Made by a program: the position numbers and the translations under genes. The notes beneath the pieces are model-generated. The model had not been told where the DNA came from. It ran no database searches and worked only from the letters and a program-made list of their open reading frames with translations. Positions 35,630 to 44,535 of a stretch of 64,000 nucleotides of DNA are shown here, in pieces (within the stretch, counting starts at the first letter, position 1; every line of letters starts with the position of its first letter). The stretch spans positions 248,001 to 312,000 of the forward strand of contig NZ_JBDIWA010000001.1 of assembly GCF_039794105.1 (NCBI RefSeq), written 5' to 3'. This stretch comes from Kuenenia sp039794105 (GTDB lineage: Bacteria > Planctomycetota > Brocadiia > Brocadiales > Brocadiaceae).

Positions 35630-35652
35630 ACAATGATAAGAGTTATCATTGT
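35630..35652. promoter_or_regulatory. Perfect hairpin between rpsD and rpoA
   Basis: ACAATGATAA (35630-35639) and TTATCATTGT (35643-35652) form a perfect 10-bp stem with a 3-nt GAG loop, 22 bp after the rpsD stop. No U-run follows on the plus strand, so it is not a typical terminator. It may be an RNA processing or regulatory structure. Confidence 0.45.
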
Positions 35653-35754
35653 AGTCATCAATTGAAGTTGTAATCCCGCAAACATTCGTAAGAAAATTAC
35701 TTGCGTCAAATTTATTTTTATAAATTCCCTTATAAATAGATTAGGGAGGAAAAT

Positions 35755-36771
35755 ATGCGAATAAGGTGGAGAGGTCTTGAACTGCCAGTACGAGTAGATG
35801 TTGAAAATGAAACTTTGACCGACAGGTATGGTAAGTTCATAGCGGCCCCTTTCGAACGTGGTTTTGGTCACACAATAGGAAATAGTCTACGGAGAATTTT
35901 ATTGTCTTCTTTAGAAGGTTGCGCTGTTGTTTCCGTTAAAATTGAAGGGGTGGCGCATGAATTTACCAATGTACCAGGTGTAATAGAAGATGTTGCTGAT
36001 ATTATCCTGAATATCAAAAATTTGGTTGTCAAAATGCATTCCGATCAGCCGAAGATTATAAAAATTGAGGCTAGTAAAAAAGGTAAAGTTACCGGCAAAG
36101 ATATTATTACTGACGAAAGCGTGGAAGTTGTTAATGATGATTTACATATAGCAACACTTTCAGAGGATGTGGCTTTTAATGTTGAAATGGAAGTGAGAAA
36201 AGGCCGCGGATATGTAACTGCTGATGAAAATGAATCTGAGGATCAAGATATTGGTTTGATATCTGTAGATTCTTTTTTTTCTCCTGTCAGAAATGTACGG
36301 TATTTCACGGAGGAAACACGTGTTGGAAGACGAACAAATTATGACAGACTTATTTTAGAGATTTGGACGAATGGTACTGTTACTCCCGAGATGGCTTTGG
36401 TTGAAGCCGCAATGATTACCAGAAAGCATTTAAATCCGTTTATACAATACTTCGAAATAGGCAGAGAATTACAACAAATCGAAAAAAATATGAGTGCGGA
36501 GTGCATATCTGACATGTCTGTTGAAGAATTTAATAGGACGTTGAGCATGCCGATTGCGGAATTAGATTTATCGGTGCGAGCTTCTAACTGTTTAGAGACT
36601 GCTAATATTGTAACGGTAGGTGATCTTGTTGTTAAAACAGAGGACGATCTTTTACAAATTAAGAATTTCGGGAAAACTACGATGAAGGAATTAAAGAAAA
36701 AACTAAGTCAGTTAAATTTAGCTATTGGGATGCCATTGGAAATAAAACGAATGGAAAAGGGAAAAGGTTGA
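35755..36771 (+). CDS. rpoA: DNA-directed RNA polymerase subunit alpha
   Basis: This 338-aa subunit dimerises to start polymerase assembly. The N-terminal domain shows PFERGFGHTIGNSLRRILLSSLEG, and the C-terminal domain (about 260-330) has LDLSVRASNCLETANI and LLQIKNFGKTTMKELKKKL, which contact UP elements and activators. GGGAGG lies 7 bp before the ATG. rplQ follows after 4 bp. Confidence 0.98.
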   Translation: MRIRWRGLELPVRVDVENETLTDRYGKFIAAPFERGFGHTIGNSLRRILLSSLEGCAVVSVKIEGVAHEFTNVPGVIEDVADIILNIKNLVVKMHSDQPKIIKIEASKKGKVTGKDIITDESVEVVNDDLHIATLSEDVAFNVEMEVRKGRGYVTADENESEDQDIGLISVDSFFSPVRNVRYFTEETRVGRRTNYDRLILEIWTNGTVTPEMALVEAAMITRKHLNPFIQYFEIGRELQQIEKNMSAECISDMSVEEFNRTLSMPIAELDLSVRASNCLETANIVTVGDLVVKTEDDLLQIKNFGKTTMKELKKKLSQLNLAIGMPLEIKRMEKGKG

Positions 36772-36775
36772 TACA

Positions 36776-37351
36776 ATGAGACATGGAAAGAGAGGCAGAC
36801 ATTTATCTAGAACTTCCGCTCACAGAAAGGCATTGAGGCAGAATATCGCAAATAGCCTTTTTACTCACGGAAGAATAGTTACAACTGTTGAAAAAGCAAA
36901 GGAGACAAGATCTTTTGTTGAAAAAATAATCACCATAGCTAAAAAAGGATTGGACAAAAAAGAGAGCGACAGGCCAGGCTATGTACACTGTTATCGACAG
37001 GTTCTTTCTAGATTGAAGAATGTTGATATTGTAAAAAAGATTTTTGGAGAAGGAGATTGGCGCGAGAGCGAAGGTATTGCAAAAAGATTTATAAACAGGA
37101 ACGGTGGATATACACGTATATTGAAATTGTCAGGCACACGCTTAGGAGTACTTTCTGGGAGCAGTGTTGGTAAGATACCAGCGCTTGAGTATTCTATGGG
37201 TGGAATACGTAGAAAATTAAGGTTGTTGGGAAGAAGGCTTAATGATAATGCCTCCCTTGCTATTTTTGAATTGGTAGAAACTGAAACTGATGTAAAATAC
37301 TCAGAAGAGATTAAACCCAAAGTTGCCACATCTTCGCTTAAAAGCCTCTGA
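36776..37351 (+). CDS. rplQ: 50S ribosomal protein L17, extended form
   Basis: This protein of 191 aa is clearly longer than the usual 115-130. The N-terminus MRHGKRGRHLSRTSAHRKAL and the helix NSLFTHGRIVTTVEKAKETR are typical L17. After YTRILKLSGTRLG, near residue 125, where L17 usually ends in GD..PMA..EL, it continues through a basic segment to an acidic-to-neutral tail. The extra part has no recognised motif. It closes the ribosomal cluster 4 bp after rpoA. Confidence 0.94.
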   Translation: MRHGKRGRHLSRTSAHRKALRQNIANSLFTHGRIVTTVEKAKETRSFVEKIITIAKKGLDKKESDRPGYVHCYRQVLSRLKNVDIVKKIFGEGDWRESEGIAKRFINRNGGYTRILKLSGTRLGVLSGSSVGKIPALEYSMGGIRRKLRLLGRRLNDNASLAIFELVETETDVKYSEEIKPKVATSSLKSL

Positions 37352-37362
37352 TTTTTTCTGAT

Positions 37363-37995
37363 ATGCTTTTGTTTATGTGGGTAGAAAGCTCAACACCAGG
37401 AGAGATTTTTTCCGGGAAGCGTTTTGTCCTTGCTTCAATTTCGCCGCAAAGGATTAAATTGTTAAAATTGGCGGGGTTGTCTTTCGATGTAGTACCTCAT
37501 GGAGTCGACGAAAGCTTTTATAAAAAACGATTACCGCCGGACGTACTTGTTCAATATCTTGCATCGTTAAAGGCATGTAGTGTCGCTAAAGGGCTGAAAG
37601 ATGTGTTTATCATCGGAGCAGATACGGTTGTTTTGCATAACAATAAGGTTTATGGCAAACCAAAAGATGAAGATGATGCACGAAGAATGCTTTTTTTATT
37701 AAATAATTCGGTTCATGAGGTATTTTCCGGACTCTGTATTAAAGAAATGCCGTCTGAAAAGGAATCTGTAGGTGTTGCACTGACCAAGATAAAAATGAAG
37801 AACGTTTCGGTATATGAACTTGAAAATTACGTGCAATCAGGAGAGCCAATGGGAAAAGCCGGTGCTTATGCTATCCAGGGAGCAGGTAGAAGGTTTATTG
37901 ATAGAATAGATGGAAGTTATTCAAATGTTGTTGGTTTACCGCTAGAGTTATTGAATAAAATGCTTAATGATTTTATAAATAATGAATATTCCTAG
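37363..37995 (+). CDS. maf: Maf-like nucleotide pyrophosphatase
   Basis: This 210-aa protein belongs to the Maf/HAM1-like family that hydrolyses non-canonical nucleoside triphosphates. Signatures are FVLASISPQRIKLLKLAGL near the N-terminus, IGADTVVLHNNKVYGKPKDEDDA in the middle, and GKAGAYAIQGAGRRFIDRIDGSYSNVVGLPL. Start may be ATG 37363 or ATG 37375; neither has a good ribosome-binding site. It overlaps the next gene by 14 bp and follows rplQ by 11 bp, so it is probably the promoter-distal end of the ribosomal operon. Confidence 0.92.
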   Translation: MLLFMWVESSTPGEIFSGKRFVLASISPQRIKLLKLAGLSFDVVPHGVDESFYKKRLPPDVLVQYLASLKACSVAKGLKDVFIIGADTVVLHNNKVYGKPKDEDDARRMLFLLNNSVHEVFSGLCIKEMPSEKESVGVALTKIKMKNVSVYELENYVQSGEPMGKAGAYAIQGAGRRFIDRIDGSYSNVVGLPLELLNKMLNDFINNEYS

Positions 37996-38449
37996 AAATT
38001 TTAGCTGGCTCTTAAAAGGTGAAATTGCTGGTATGGCTAGGCCCATATCTGTAGTATCTGATTTTGAATTTCTTCGGGAAAATGGTATTGATGTTATAGT
38101 TACTTTGTCAGAGTGGCCGCTTCATAAAATATTATTAGAGGAATTTGGTTTTGCCAACAAACATATCCCCATTGCAGACCTTACCCCACCGACGCAAGAA
38201 CAGATAGAAGAATTTATTTTTTTTGTAAATGAGGCTGTGTCTTTTGGTAGAAAAGTGGTTGTACATTGTGATGCAGGAATTGGGAGGACAGGTACTATGC
38301 TGGCATGTTACCTTGTAAATAAAGGATTTAGTGCAAAAGATGCTATTGTAGAAGTTCGTAAAAAGAGACCGGGTTCTGTTGAGACTGCTGCACAGGAAGA
38401 AACTGTATTAAAATACGAGAAAAGACTTTCTAAAAAGATTAAAAAATAG
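37982..38449 (+). CDS. Dual-specificity protein phosphatase (DUSP23/VHZ-like)
   Basis: This 155-aa protein has the catalytic CX5R loop HCDAGIGRTG, with nucleophile C96 and R102. The N-terminal NFSWLLKGEIAGMARP and the DLTPPT loop (general acid Asp) resemble the small DUSP23-type family. It likely removes phosphate from proteins or RNA; the target is unknown. It overlaps maf by 14 bp. A gene-poor 1.25 kb stretch follows. Confidence 0.85.
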   Translation: MNIPRNFSWLLKGEIAGMARPISVVSDFEFLRENGIDVIVTLSEWPLHKILLEEFGFANKHIPIADLTPPTQEQIEEFIFFVNEAVSFGRKVVVHCDAGIGRTGTMLACYLVNKGFSAKDAIVEVRKKRPGSVETAAQEETVLKYEKRLSKKIKK

Positions 38450-39700
38450 CGTGTAGTATAGCATGTTAAGCAAGTAAGAAATATCTTGTATTTTATTGAA
38501 GTGATATTAACAATTATGTATTGTCTAAATCTAGGTCGCTTATTTTTTTTACTGTAAAAAGTATACTTGTAACAATTTCCTTATCCGCAATCATTCAATT
38601 CTCCTTAGGTTTTCCTGTTGTTCCTTCAATACAAATCAAGTAAGCAGCGCAATTTTTTTGCATGTGTAGCAGTGCAGTTTAATTTCCACCTTATAAACAG
38701 AAAATCTTCCTTAAAAAAGAAAATATATGACTCCGTTGATTTTTCTGTTTTTGGAAAATATGCAAGATTTCAATCTAACAATGACTTGGAATTACGATAA
38801 CCATTTTTCAGAAAATGGTTAAAAGTTGGGTAAACTAACAAAGACAGATATGCAAAAAGATTTTAAATAGGCTGCTCTGTTTTACAGATTTTGTGTGGAA
38901 TTGTTACGGAGAAGCTATTTTATTAAATCTCTCAGAAAAAATATTAGTATTTTAAGCGCGTAATACTTTGCAGAGATAAATGATGTTAAATCCAATTACA
39001 ATTACTGCATTCTTTTGTAGAATGTTTTAGGTTTGTTCTTAAATAACTTGTTTATGCAAGGTGATTTATTGCAACTAAAGGATTATTTTCCTGCCTTGAA
39101 ATTTTCTTGCCAGTTAAATTTGTTTATGATAGTATTCACGAAAATCAGTGTCTTTTATATACGAAGATGTTATGGTTACAGTTTTTATAGAAGAAATAGC
39201 GGTATAATTTATGTGGTTTGTATTTGTTTTGCGCGATTGTTTTTAAATGAAATAAATCCCCACAAATTAAACATTTGCTCTTTTTATGGGCTTTATGGGA
39301 CTAAAATATTTATATTAATTACTTGATTTTGATAGAATTTGATTAAAATTTATACCGTCCAAAATATTTTTAAGCGTTCGGGATTATAAAAGTACTTTCA
39401 TTGTTTAAAGGAAAACGCTTAAGAACAACATTTCACCGCTGAAAATATGTCATCCCAGCGTTCGGTTCTTTTCTTAGAAAATAATTTTATTGCTTTAGTC
39501 AGGTGGATTTATTGGCGCAATTTTTCTCACAAAGATAATAGTCTTGTGACTATGCTGTTAAAGAAAATTTGCCAAAAAGGTTGATAGTTTGTGATCAAAA
39601 TAAGATTGTACATTTTGTTTGATTTTTGGTGGTGTAATTTATTGCAAAAGTTGAATTTCTTTTTGTGTTAGAAATATATTCATTGAAAGGAGCATTCTGA
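38450..39700. other. 1.25-kb gene-poor AT-rich stretch with hairpins
   Basis: No gene of normal length is credible here. Visible structures are a 9-bp hairpin AACCATTTT-TCAG-AAAATGGTT (38799-38820) and a 9-bp inverted repeat TTAAGCGTT (39370-39378) / AACGCTTAA (39414-39422). Short open frames on the plus strand (38618-38800 and 39033-39326) look non-coding in composition. A tiny minus-strand frame with a good ribosome-binding site is listed separately. Confidence 0.4.
38514..38594 (-). CDS. Possible 26-aa small protein
   Basis: On the minus strand, ATG at 38594 opens a 26-codon frame starting MIADKEIVTSILFTVKK and ending at 38514. AAGGAG (38601-38606 on the reverse strand) lies 6 nt upstream, an ideal spacing. 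No homologue is known to me. The evidence is the ribosome-binding site alone, so this may be chance. Confidence 0.2.
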   Translation of the reverse strand: MIADKEIVTSILFTVKKISDLDLDNT

Positions 39701-42469
39701 ATGGCGCCCAAGTATGTCTATTTCTTTGGAGATGGTAAGGCTGATGGGAAAGCAGATATGAAGCATCTGCTTGGTGGTAAAGGGGCAAATTTGGCGGAAA
39801 TGACTAATATTGGCATCCCTGTTCCTCCTGGTTTTACTATTACAACGGAGGTTTGTGATGCATATTATAAGAATAAACAACAGTATCCCAAGGGACTTGA
39901 CAAAGAGATAGCGCAAAATCTTTCCATGTTGGAAAAATTAATGGGAGCAAAGTTAGGCGATTCAAATAATCCTCTGTTGGTTTCTGTTCGAAGTGGCGCT
40001 GCGGCATCTATGCCGGGAATGATGGATACGGTATTGAACCTTGGTTTAAATCCAGATACGGTAATAGGGTTGATAAAAAAAACGGGAAATGAGCGGTTTG
40101 CCTGGGACGCATACCGCAGGTTTATTTCCATGTTCGGTGATGTCGTTATGGGGATTGAACGACATTATTTCGAAGAAATCCTGGACAAATATAAGAAAAA
40201 ATCACGGGTCAAAAATGATACAGATTTAACAACAGAACAATTGAAAAATATTGTAGAAGAGTATAAGGCAATTTATAAAAAAAATGCGAGGGAACCATTT
40301 CCGAATAATCCTGCAGAACAACTTCATAGAGCGATTGAGGCCGTTTTTGCATCATGGAACAACCCTCGCGCAGTAAAATACAGGCAGCTTTACGAAATTA
40401 AGGGGCTTATTGGTACGGCAGTAAATGTTCAGGCGATGGTATTTGGAAATATGGGAGACCATTCTGCCACTGGGGTCTGTTTTACCAGAAATCCCTCAAC
40501 AGGAGAAAACAAATTTTACGGGGAATTTCTTATTAATGCACAGGGCGAAGATGTTGTTGCGGGTATTCGTACACCAGAGCCGATTGCAAATCTTGAAAAA
40601 GAAATGCCAGCGGTCTATAAACAGCTTTTTAAATATAAAAACATATTAGAGAAGCATTTTAAAGATGTTCAAGATATAGAATTTACTATTCAAGAGAATC
40701 GCTTGTTCATGCTGCAAACAAGAAATGGCAAAAGAACTGCTCGTGCGGCAATAAAAATTGCAGTAGATATGGTAAGGGAAAAATTAATAGATAAGAAGAC
40801 GGCTATTTCCAGAATTGATCCTAATCAACTCGACCAGTTATTGCACCCGACTTTTGATCCTAAGGCAAAAAGAGAAGTAATAGCAGAAGGTCTGCCTGCT
40901 TCTCCCGGAGCGGCCACTGGCAAGGTCGTTTTTAGCGCTGAACATGCAGAAAGACTGGCCGAGAAAAATGAACAGGTAATTCTCGTCAGGAAAGAAACTT
41001 CTCCGGAAGATATTGGAGGGATGCATGTTTCTCAAGGAATTCTTACTACCAGCGGTGGTATGACTTCCCACGCTGCTGTGGTTGCGCGGGGAATGGGTAA
41101 ATGTTGTATCGCTGGTTGTAGTGCTATACATGTGGATTATAAAAAGCAGCTTTTTAAGGTAAATGGCAAAGTGATAAGGGAAGGGACGTTCATTTCATTA
41201 GATGGCAGCAGCGGTGAGGTAATGATGGGGAATGTGGCAACTCTTGTACCCAAACTTAGCGATGATTTTGCCACACTCATGACTTGGGCGGATGAGATAA
41301 GAAAGTTGAAAGTGAGAACTAACGCAGACACTCAGATAGATGCGCGGAAGGCGCGCGAGTTTGGCGCTGAAGGCATAGGACTCTGCAGAACAGAACACAT
41401 GTTTTTTGGCGAGAATAGAATCGATTTTGTCCGGCAAATGATTCTTTCCGCCCCGGATGTGAAAAATTTGAAAATCAAAATTGATTGTATACAAAAAGAA
41501 ATAAGTAATGCACAAAACAACAAAATAAATGTTCTTAAAAAAGATTTAGCAAAGGCGCAGAATGAAATTAAATATCCAATGGCGGCATATATGTCTGCAT
41601 TGAAGAAATTGCTTCCTATGCAACGCAGAGACTTTGAACAGATTTTTAAAGAGATGGATGGGCTTCCTGTGACTATCCGTCTTCTGGACCCTCCCCTTCA
41701 TGAATTTTTGCCTCAAGAGGAAAATAATCAAAGAGAAATAGCAAAGCGGATGAAAATTAGTTTTCAGGAAATACAGGAAAAAGTTTCGGCGCTTCACGAA
41801 CTAAATCCTATGCTTGGCCATAGAGGATGCAGGCTTGGTATTACCTATCCCGAAATATATGAGATGCAGGTACAGGCAATTATCGAGGCTGCATGTAACA
41901 TGAAAAAAAAGGGTATCGTCATTTATCCGGAAATAATGTTGCCCCTTATTAGTACTGAAAAAGAATTAATTATCTTAAAAGAGTTGATTCAAAAAAATGC
42001 AAAAGAAATAATGGAGAAAAAAGGTGTAAAGGTAAATTACCTTATAGGAACAATGATCGAATTGCCACGGGCAGCTTTAATAGCAGATAATATTGCCAGA
42101 CATGCTGAGTTCTTTTCCTTTGGGACGAATGACTTAACTCAGATGACCTTTGGTTTTAGCCGTGATGATGTTGGATCTTTCGTTCCGGAGTATATTGATA
42201 ATGAAATATTAGAGAAAGATCCTTTTCAGGTTTTGGATCAGGATGGTGTTGGGAAGTTGATTCAAATAGGTATTAATGGCGGGAGAAGCACGAGAAAAGA
42301 ATTAAAGATTGGAATTTGCGGTGAACACGGGGGAAATCCTCAAACAGTTTCCTTTTGCCATGCGATAGGTATGGATTATGTAAGTTGCTCTCCCTTCAGG
42401 GTACCTATAGCCCGTCTTGCCGCTGCACAGGCAGCACTAGAACAACCTTTATCACGTGCAACAATTTAA
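39701..42469 (+). CDS. ppdK: Pyruvate, phosphate dikinase
   Basis: This 922-aa enzyme interconverts pyruvate + ATP + Pi with PEP + AMP + PPi, important for gluconeogenesis from pyruvate. The N-terminal ATP-grasp region contains GGKGANLAEM near residue 26 and SVRSGAAASMPGMMDT near 95. The phospho-histidine loop is GGMTSHAAVVARGMGK with H457. The C-terminal PEP/pyruvate domain has CRTEHMFF and ICGEHGGNP with C873 near the active site. AAAGGAG lies 8 bp before the ATG. It stands alone: 1.25 kb of non-coding DNA before it and a terminator hairpin after. Confidence 0.97.
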   Translation: MAPKYVYFFGDGKADGKADMKHLLGGKGANLAEMTNIGIPVPPGFTITTEVCDAYYKNKQQYPKGLDKEIAQNLSMLEKLMGAKLGDSNNPLLVSVRSGAAASMPGMMDTVLNLGLNPDTVIGLIKKTGNERFAWDAYRRFISMFGDVVMGIERHYFEEILDKYKKKSRVKNDTDLTTEQLKNIVEEYKAIYKKNAREPFPNNPAEQLHRAIEAVFASWNNPRAVKYRQLYEIKGLIGTAVNVQAMVFGNMGDHSATGVCFTRNPSTGENKFYGEFLINAQGEDVVAGIRTPEPIANLEKEMPAVYKQLFKYKNILEKHFKDVQDIEFTIQENRLFMLQTRNGKRTARAAIKIAVDMVREKLIDKKTAISRIDPNQLDQLLHPTFDPKAKREVIAEGLPASPGAATGKVVFSAEHAERLAEKNEQVILVRKETSPEDIGGMHVSQGILTTSGGMTSHAAVVARGMGKCCIAGCSAIHVDYKKQLFKVNGKVIREGTFISLDGSSGEVMMGNVATLVPKLSDDFATLMTWADEIRKLKVRTNADTQIDARKAREFGAEGIGLCRTEHMFFGENRIDFVRQMILSAPDVKNLKIKIDCIQKEISNAQNNKINVLKKDLAKAQNEIKYPMAAYMSALKKLLPMQRRDFEQIFKEMDGLPVTIRLLDPPLHEFLPQEENNQREIAKRMKISFQEIQEKVSALHELNPMLGHRGCRLGITYPEIYEMQVQAIIEAACNMKKKGIVIYPEIMLPLISTEKELIILKELIQKNAKEIMEKKGVKVNYLIGTMIELPRAALIADNIARHAEFFSFGTNDLTQMTFGFSRDDVGSFVPEYIDNEILEKDPFQVLDQDGVGKLIQIGINGGRSTRKELKIGICGEHGGNPQTVSFCHAIGMDYVSCSPFRVPIARLAAAQAALEQPLSRATI

Positions 42470-42498
42470 TCAGAAAGATTAATTTTAGAATAATCGTG

Positions 42499-42540
42499 AC
42501 ACAAAAGGCATCCTTATTTTAAAAAGGATGCCTTTTGTGT
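42499..42540 (+). terminator. Terminator-like hairpin after ppdK
   Basis: A perfect 17-bp stem (42499-42515 with 42524-42540), containing AAAAGGCATCC and its complement GGATGCCTTTT, encloses an 8-nt loop. It lies 29 bp after the ppdK stop. The run of T's sits within the stem's 3' arm rather than after it, so it may act in both directions. Confidence 0.75.
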
Positions 42541-42607
42541 TATGATGGAAAAAATACCTGTTAATGCATGAAATCCGGTTCTTTCTGTATATATTGAATA
42601 CAACAGT

Positions 42608-43381
42608 ATGATTGAAATATATAAAAAACTGCCAAAGACAAATTGTGGTGAATGTGGAGATGCAACTTGTACCGCGTTTGCACTTAAAGTAATGAACTCT
42701 CAACGTAGAATACAAGATTGCCCATATGTTGCAAACAAAGACAGTAAGCTGAAGTTAAATAAACCCGTAGCTACCATGGACGATAATTACAGTCGTGTAA
42801 GTTATGAGTTAGAAGCTGTGGCGAAACGTGTGAATTTTAAGGATGCAAGCGCTGCAATTGGCGGCGGGTATGAGTTTAAGGATGGCGAAGAGAGAATAAC
42901 GCTTAAAATGATAAATAAACCATATGAGATTCGCAGAAAAGGTTTATATGAAAAGGATACATATTGTCTTGATTCGTGGTCCAAAATTATCATTTATGAT
43001 TATGTACGCAGGAAGGGCGGCAGACCTTTAACCGGTGAATGGGTCACATTGGGATATTTTCCAAATACCGCTTCACACGTTAAAGCATTTCAGCGGAACG
43101 CTGAAGAGAAAATTGCCATAAAATTCAATGGCAATAAACAAGGATTGATAATTAGATGTAAGGAATTGGGTGGGGTTGCTGCACAAGGGCAAATGAAGGC
43201 CGATTATATTTATCAATTTGGTTTATTGCCAAGGATACCATTGTATATGTGTTTTTGGGAAGCAGACGATGAATTTCCGGCTAGTTGTAAGTTGTTTCTT
43301 GATAGTAGTGCAGAAGATTATATCGATATAGAATATCTGGCTTATCTCGTTGAAAGATTTGTGGAAATTTTTGTTCACTAA
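42608..43381 (+). CDS. Fe-S domain protein with DUF3786
   Basis: This 257-aa protein begins with a four-Cys motif (C13, C16, C21, C38; CGECGDATCTAFA) like the 4Fe-4S domain at the start of corrinoid iron-sulfur protein large subunits. Residues from about 55 onward match the DUF3786 family, which often accompanies such domains in anaerobes. The family suggests a link to C1 or corrinoid chemistry, but no catalytic role is known. It has no strong ribosome-binding site and lies alone between the ppdK terminator and a decayed region. Confidence 0.75.
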   Translation: MIEIYKKLPKTNCGECGDATCTAFALKVMNSQRRIQDCPYVANKDSKLKLNKPVATMDDNYSRVSYELEAVAKRVNFKDASAAIGGGYEFKDGEERITLKMINKPYEIRRKGLYEKDTYCLDSWSKIIIYDYVRRKGGRPLTGEWVTLGYFPNTASHVKAFQRNAEEKIAIKFNGNKQGLIIRCKELGGVAAQGQMKADYIYQFGLLPRIPLYMCFWEADDEFPASCKLFLDSSAEDYIDIEYLAYLVERFVEIFVH

Positions 43382-43429
43382 CAAGACAACTTTTTCCACT
43401 GCAGGAAGAAAAAGGTAAAATACAATCTT

Positions 43430-43471
43430 GTAACAGTTTAGTTTTTTGAAAAAGTAGGGACGAAGCATTTT
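43430..43471 (+). mobile_element. Truncated MITE-like copy
   Basis: GTAACAGTTTAGTTTTTTG followed by AAAAAGTAGGGACGAAGCATTT matches one end of the element at 52613-52765, with an internal deletion of about 33 bp and loss of the other half. It is a decayed remnant. Confidence 0.7.
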
Positions 43472-43563
43472 CTATAAATTCAGAACTCCAGATCTGGTGG
43501 AATTTGATTTGATATCAAATTAAATGTTTGTGGGTAACAGCACGAACGTAACGGCTGCTCAAT

Positions 43564-43898
43564 CTTTACCCAACTTCGATAGACAGAAATCGTATCGCTT
43601 TTAATTTTAATATGTTATGGCTTTAGTCCTTCATTTTTCGGCACTACATATTTGAGTTTTCATGTGTGATTTTATATTTTTTCTGCCTAATGGTGTATGT
43701 TTAATATGGAGTTTATTGTAAATCGTGTGCTGCTTTTCCATTATTTTACCAGTCGAGTAACGTGCCGCAAGCATAAGCAATTGTATTCAGGCACTACATT
43801 GAACGCCAAAAGCAACATCAACCATACCAATAGGTTACGACTATTACTTGCTCAATTTCTTGCCTTTTTCATGATAAATTTGTCGAAGTTGGGTTAAG
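43564..43898. mobile_element. 335-bp segment with 16-bp inverted ends
   Basis: CTTTACCCAACTTCGA (43564-43579) and TCGAAGTTGGGTTAAG (43883-43898) are inverted copies matching at 15 of 16 positions, both reading inward. The interior has a 66-codon plus-strand frame (43697-43897) ending MINLSKLG with its stop inside the right end, a layout common for transposase C-termini, but it shows no catalytic motif. Size suggests a deleted insertion sequence or MITE. No clear target-site duplication is seen. Confidence 0.5.
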
Positions 43899-44265
43899 AG
43901 AAAGAATACGGGAGGCAAGGTTTGGTACGTGTATCTGAGGAATGATCGGGAAACGGGAGTGGTTTGCTATGAGTTTCAGTCGTTGTGATTTTAAAAATGG
44001 CGGCCATCCAATCCACTTATCCCGAACGGTACTTTTTAATGCTGCGGCAACCCAGCCGGGCAAGGTAAGCCATTGTCCTTGAGATTCTGCTACGTAACGG
44101 ATTGATTCTCCCACGAGAGAACGAAATCCAAGATAATGATGCTGGCGCATCAGTGTGTCCCGATTTGCCTGGTCATTTGTGAAACAGGACGAACTGTAAT
44201 TGAACGGAGTAGTTCGTTCGGCAGTCTCTGGACATGCTCTCCCCTCACGGGGAATACGCTATCTT
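43869..44265 (-). pseudogene. Decayed DruA/DUF4338-family gene fragment
   Basis: Read on the minus strand from about 44265, one frame gives PVRGEHVQRLPNELLRSITV then stops; shifting frame near 44165 continues as NRDTLMRQHHYLGFRSLVGE, then AALKSTVRDKWIGW and VPNLASRILS. The HHYLG, VRD.WIGW and NLASR blocks match DUF4338 (PF14236), the family of Druantia DruA and of many transposon-associated proteins. At least one frameshift and loss of both ends mark it as a pseudogene. Homology ends where the 335-bp inverted-end segment begins. Confidence 0.7.
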
Positions 44266-44535
44266 TCTAACGCATACGGATTACTCCATTGTATGCGCAT
44301 AGACACAAACTTCTTTATGAGGAATTAGGTTCGCAGAGGTGGTATTTGCAACCACTCTGGTATTCCATACTTCAAGGCATGCCAATCCCCTAATTTTACA
44401 AAATCAAAAACAGGACTATTCTTGGTATTTGAGGATATTGTTCCTGGTCGGCGTTTAATTCACATATTATGAACCTGTTGAGTATAATAAGCTTTTTTAC
44501 AATAAATCGGGAATGTCCCTTTGAGAATGCACATA
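44266..44535. other. Non-coding stretch before the VWA gene
   Basis: No gene is recognised. It includes a short inverted pair GTGGT/ACCAC around 44339-44360 and otherwise looks like decayed sequence continuing the pseudogene area. Confidence 0.3.

Noticed and set aside
39033..39326. 97-codon plus-strand frame before ppdK
   Set aside because: Phe/Tyr/Leu-rich composition expected of random AT-rich DNA; no ribosome-binding site or family.
43697..43897. 66-codon frame inside the inverted-end segment
   Set aside because: No transposase catalytic motif; kept only as part of the element description.
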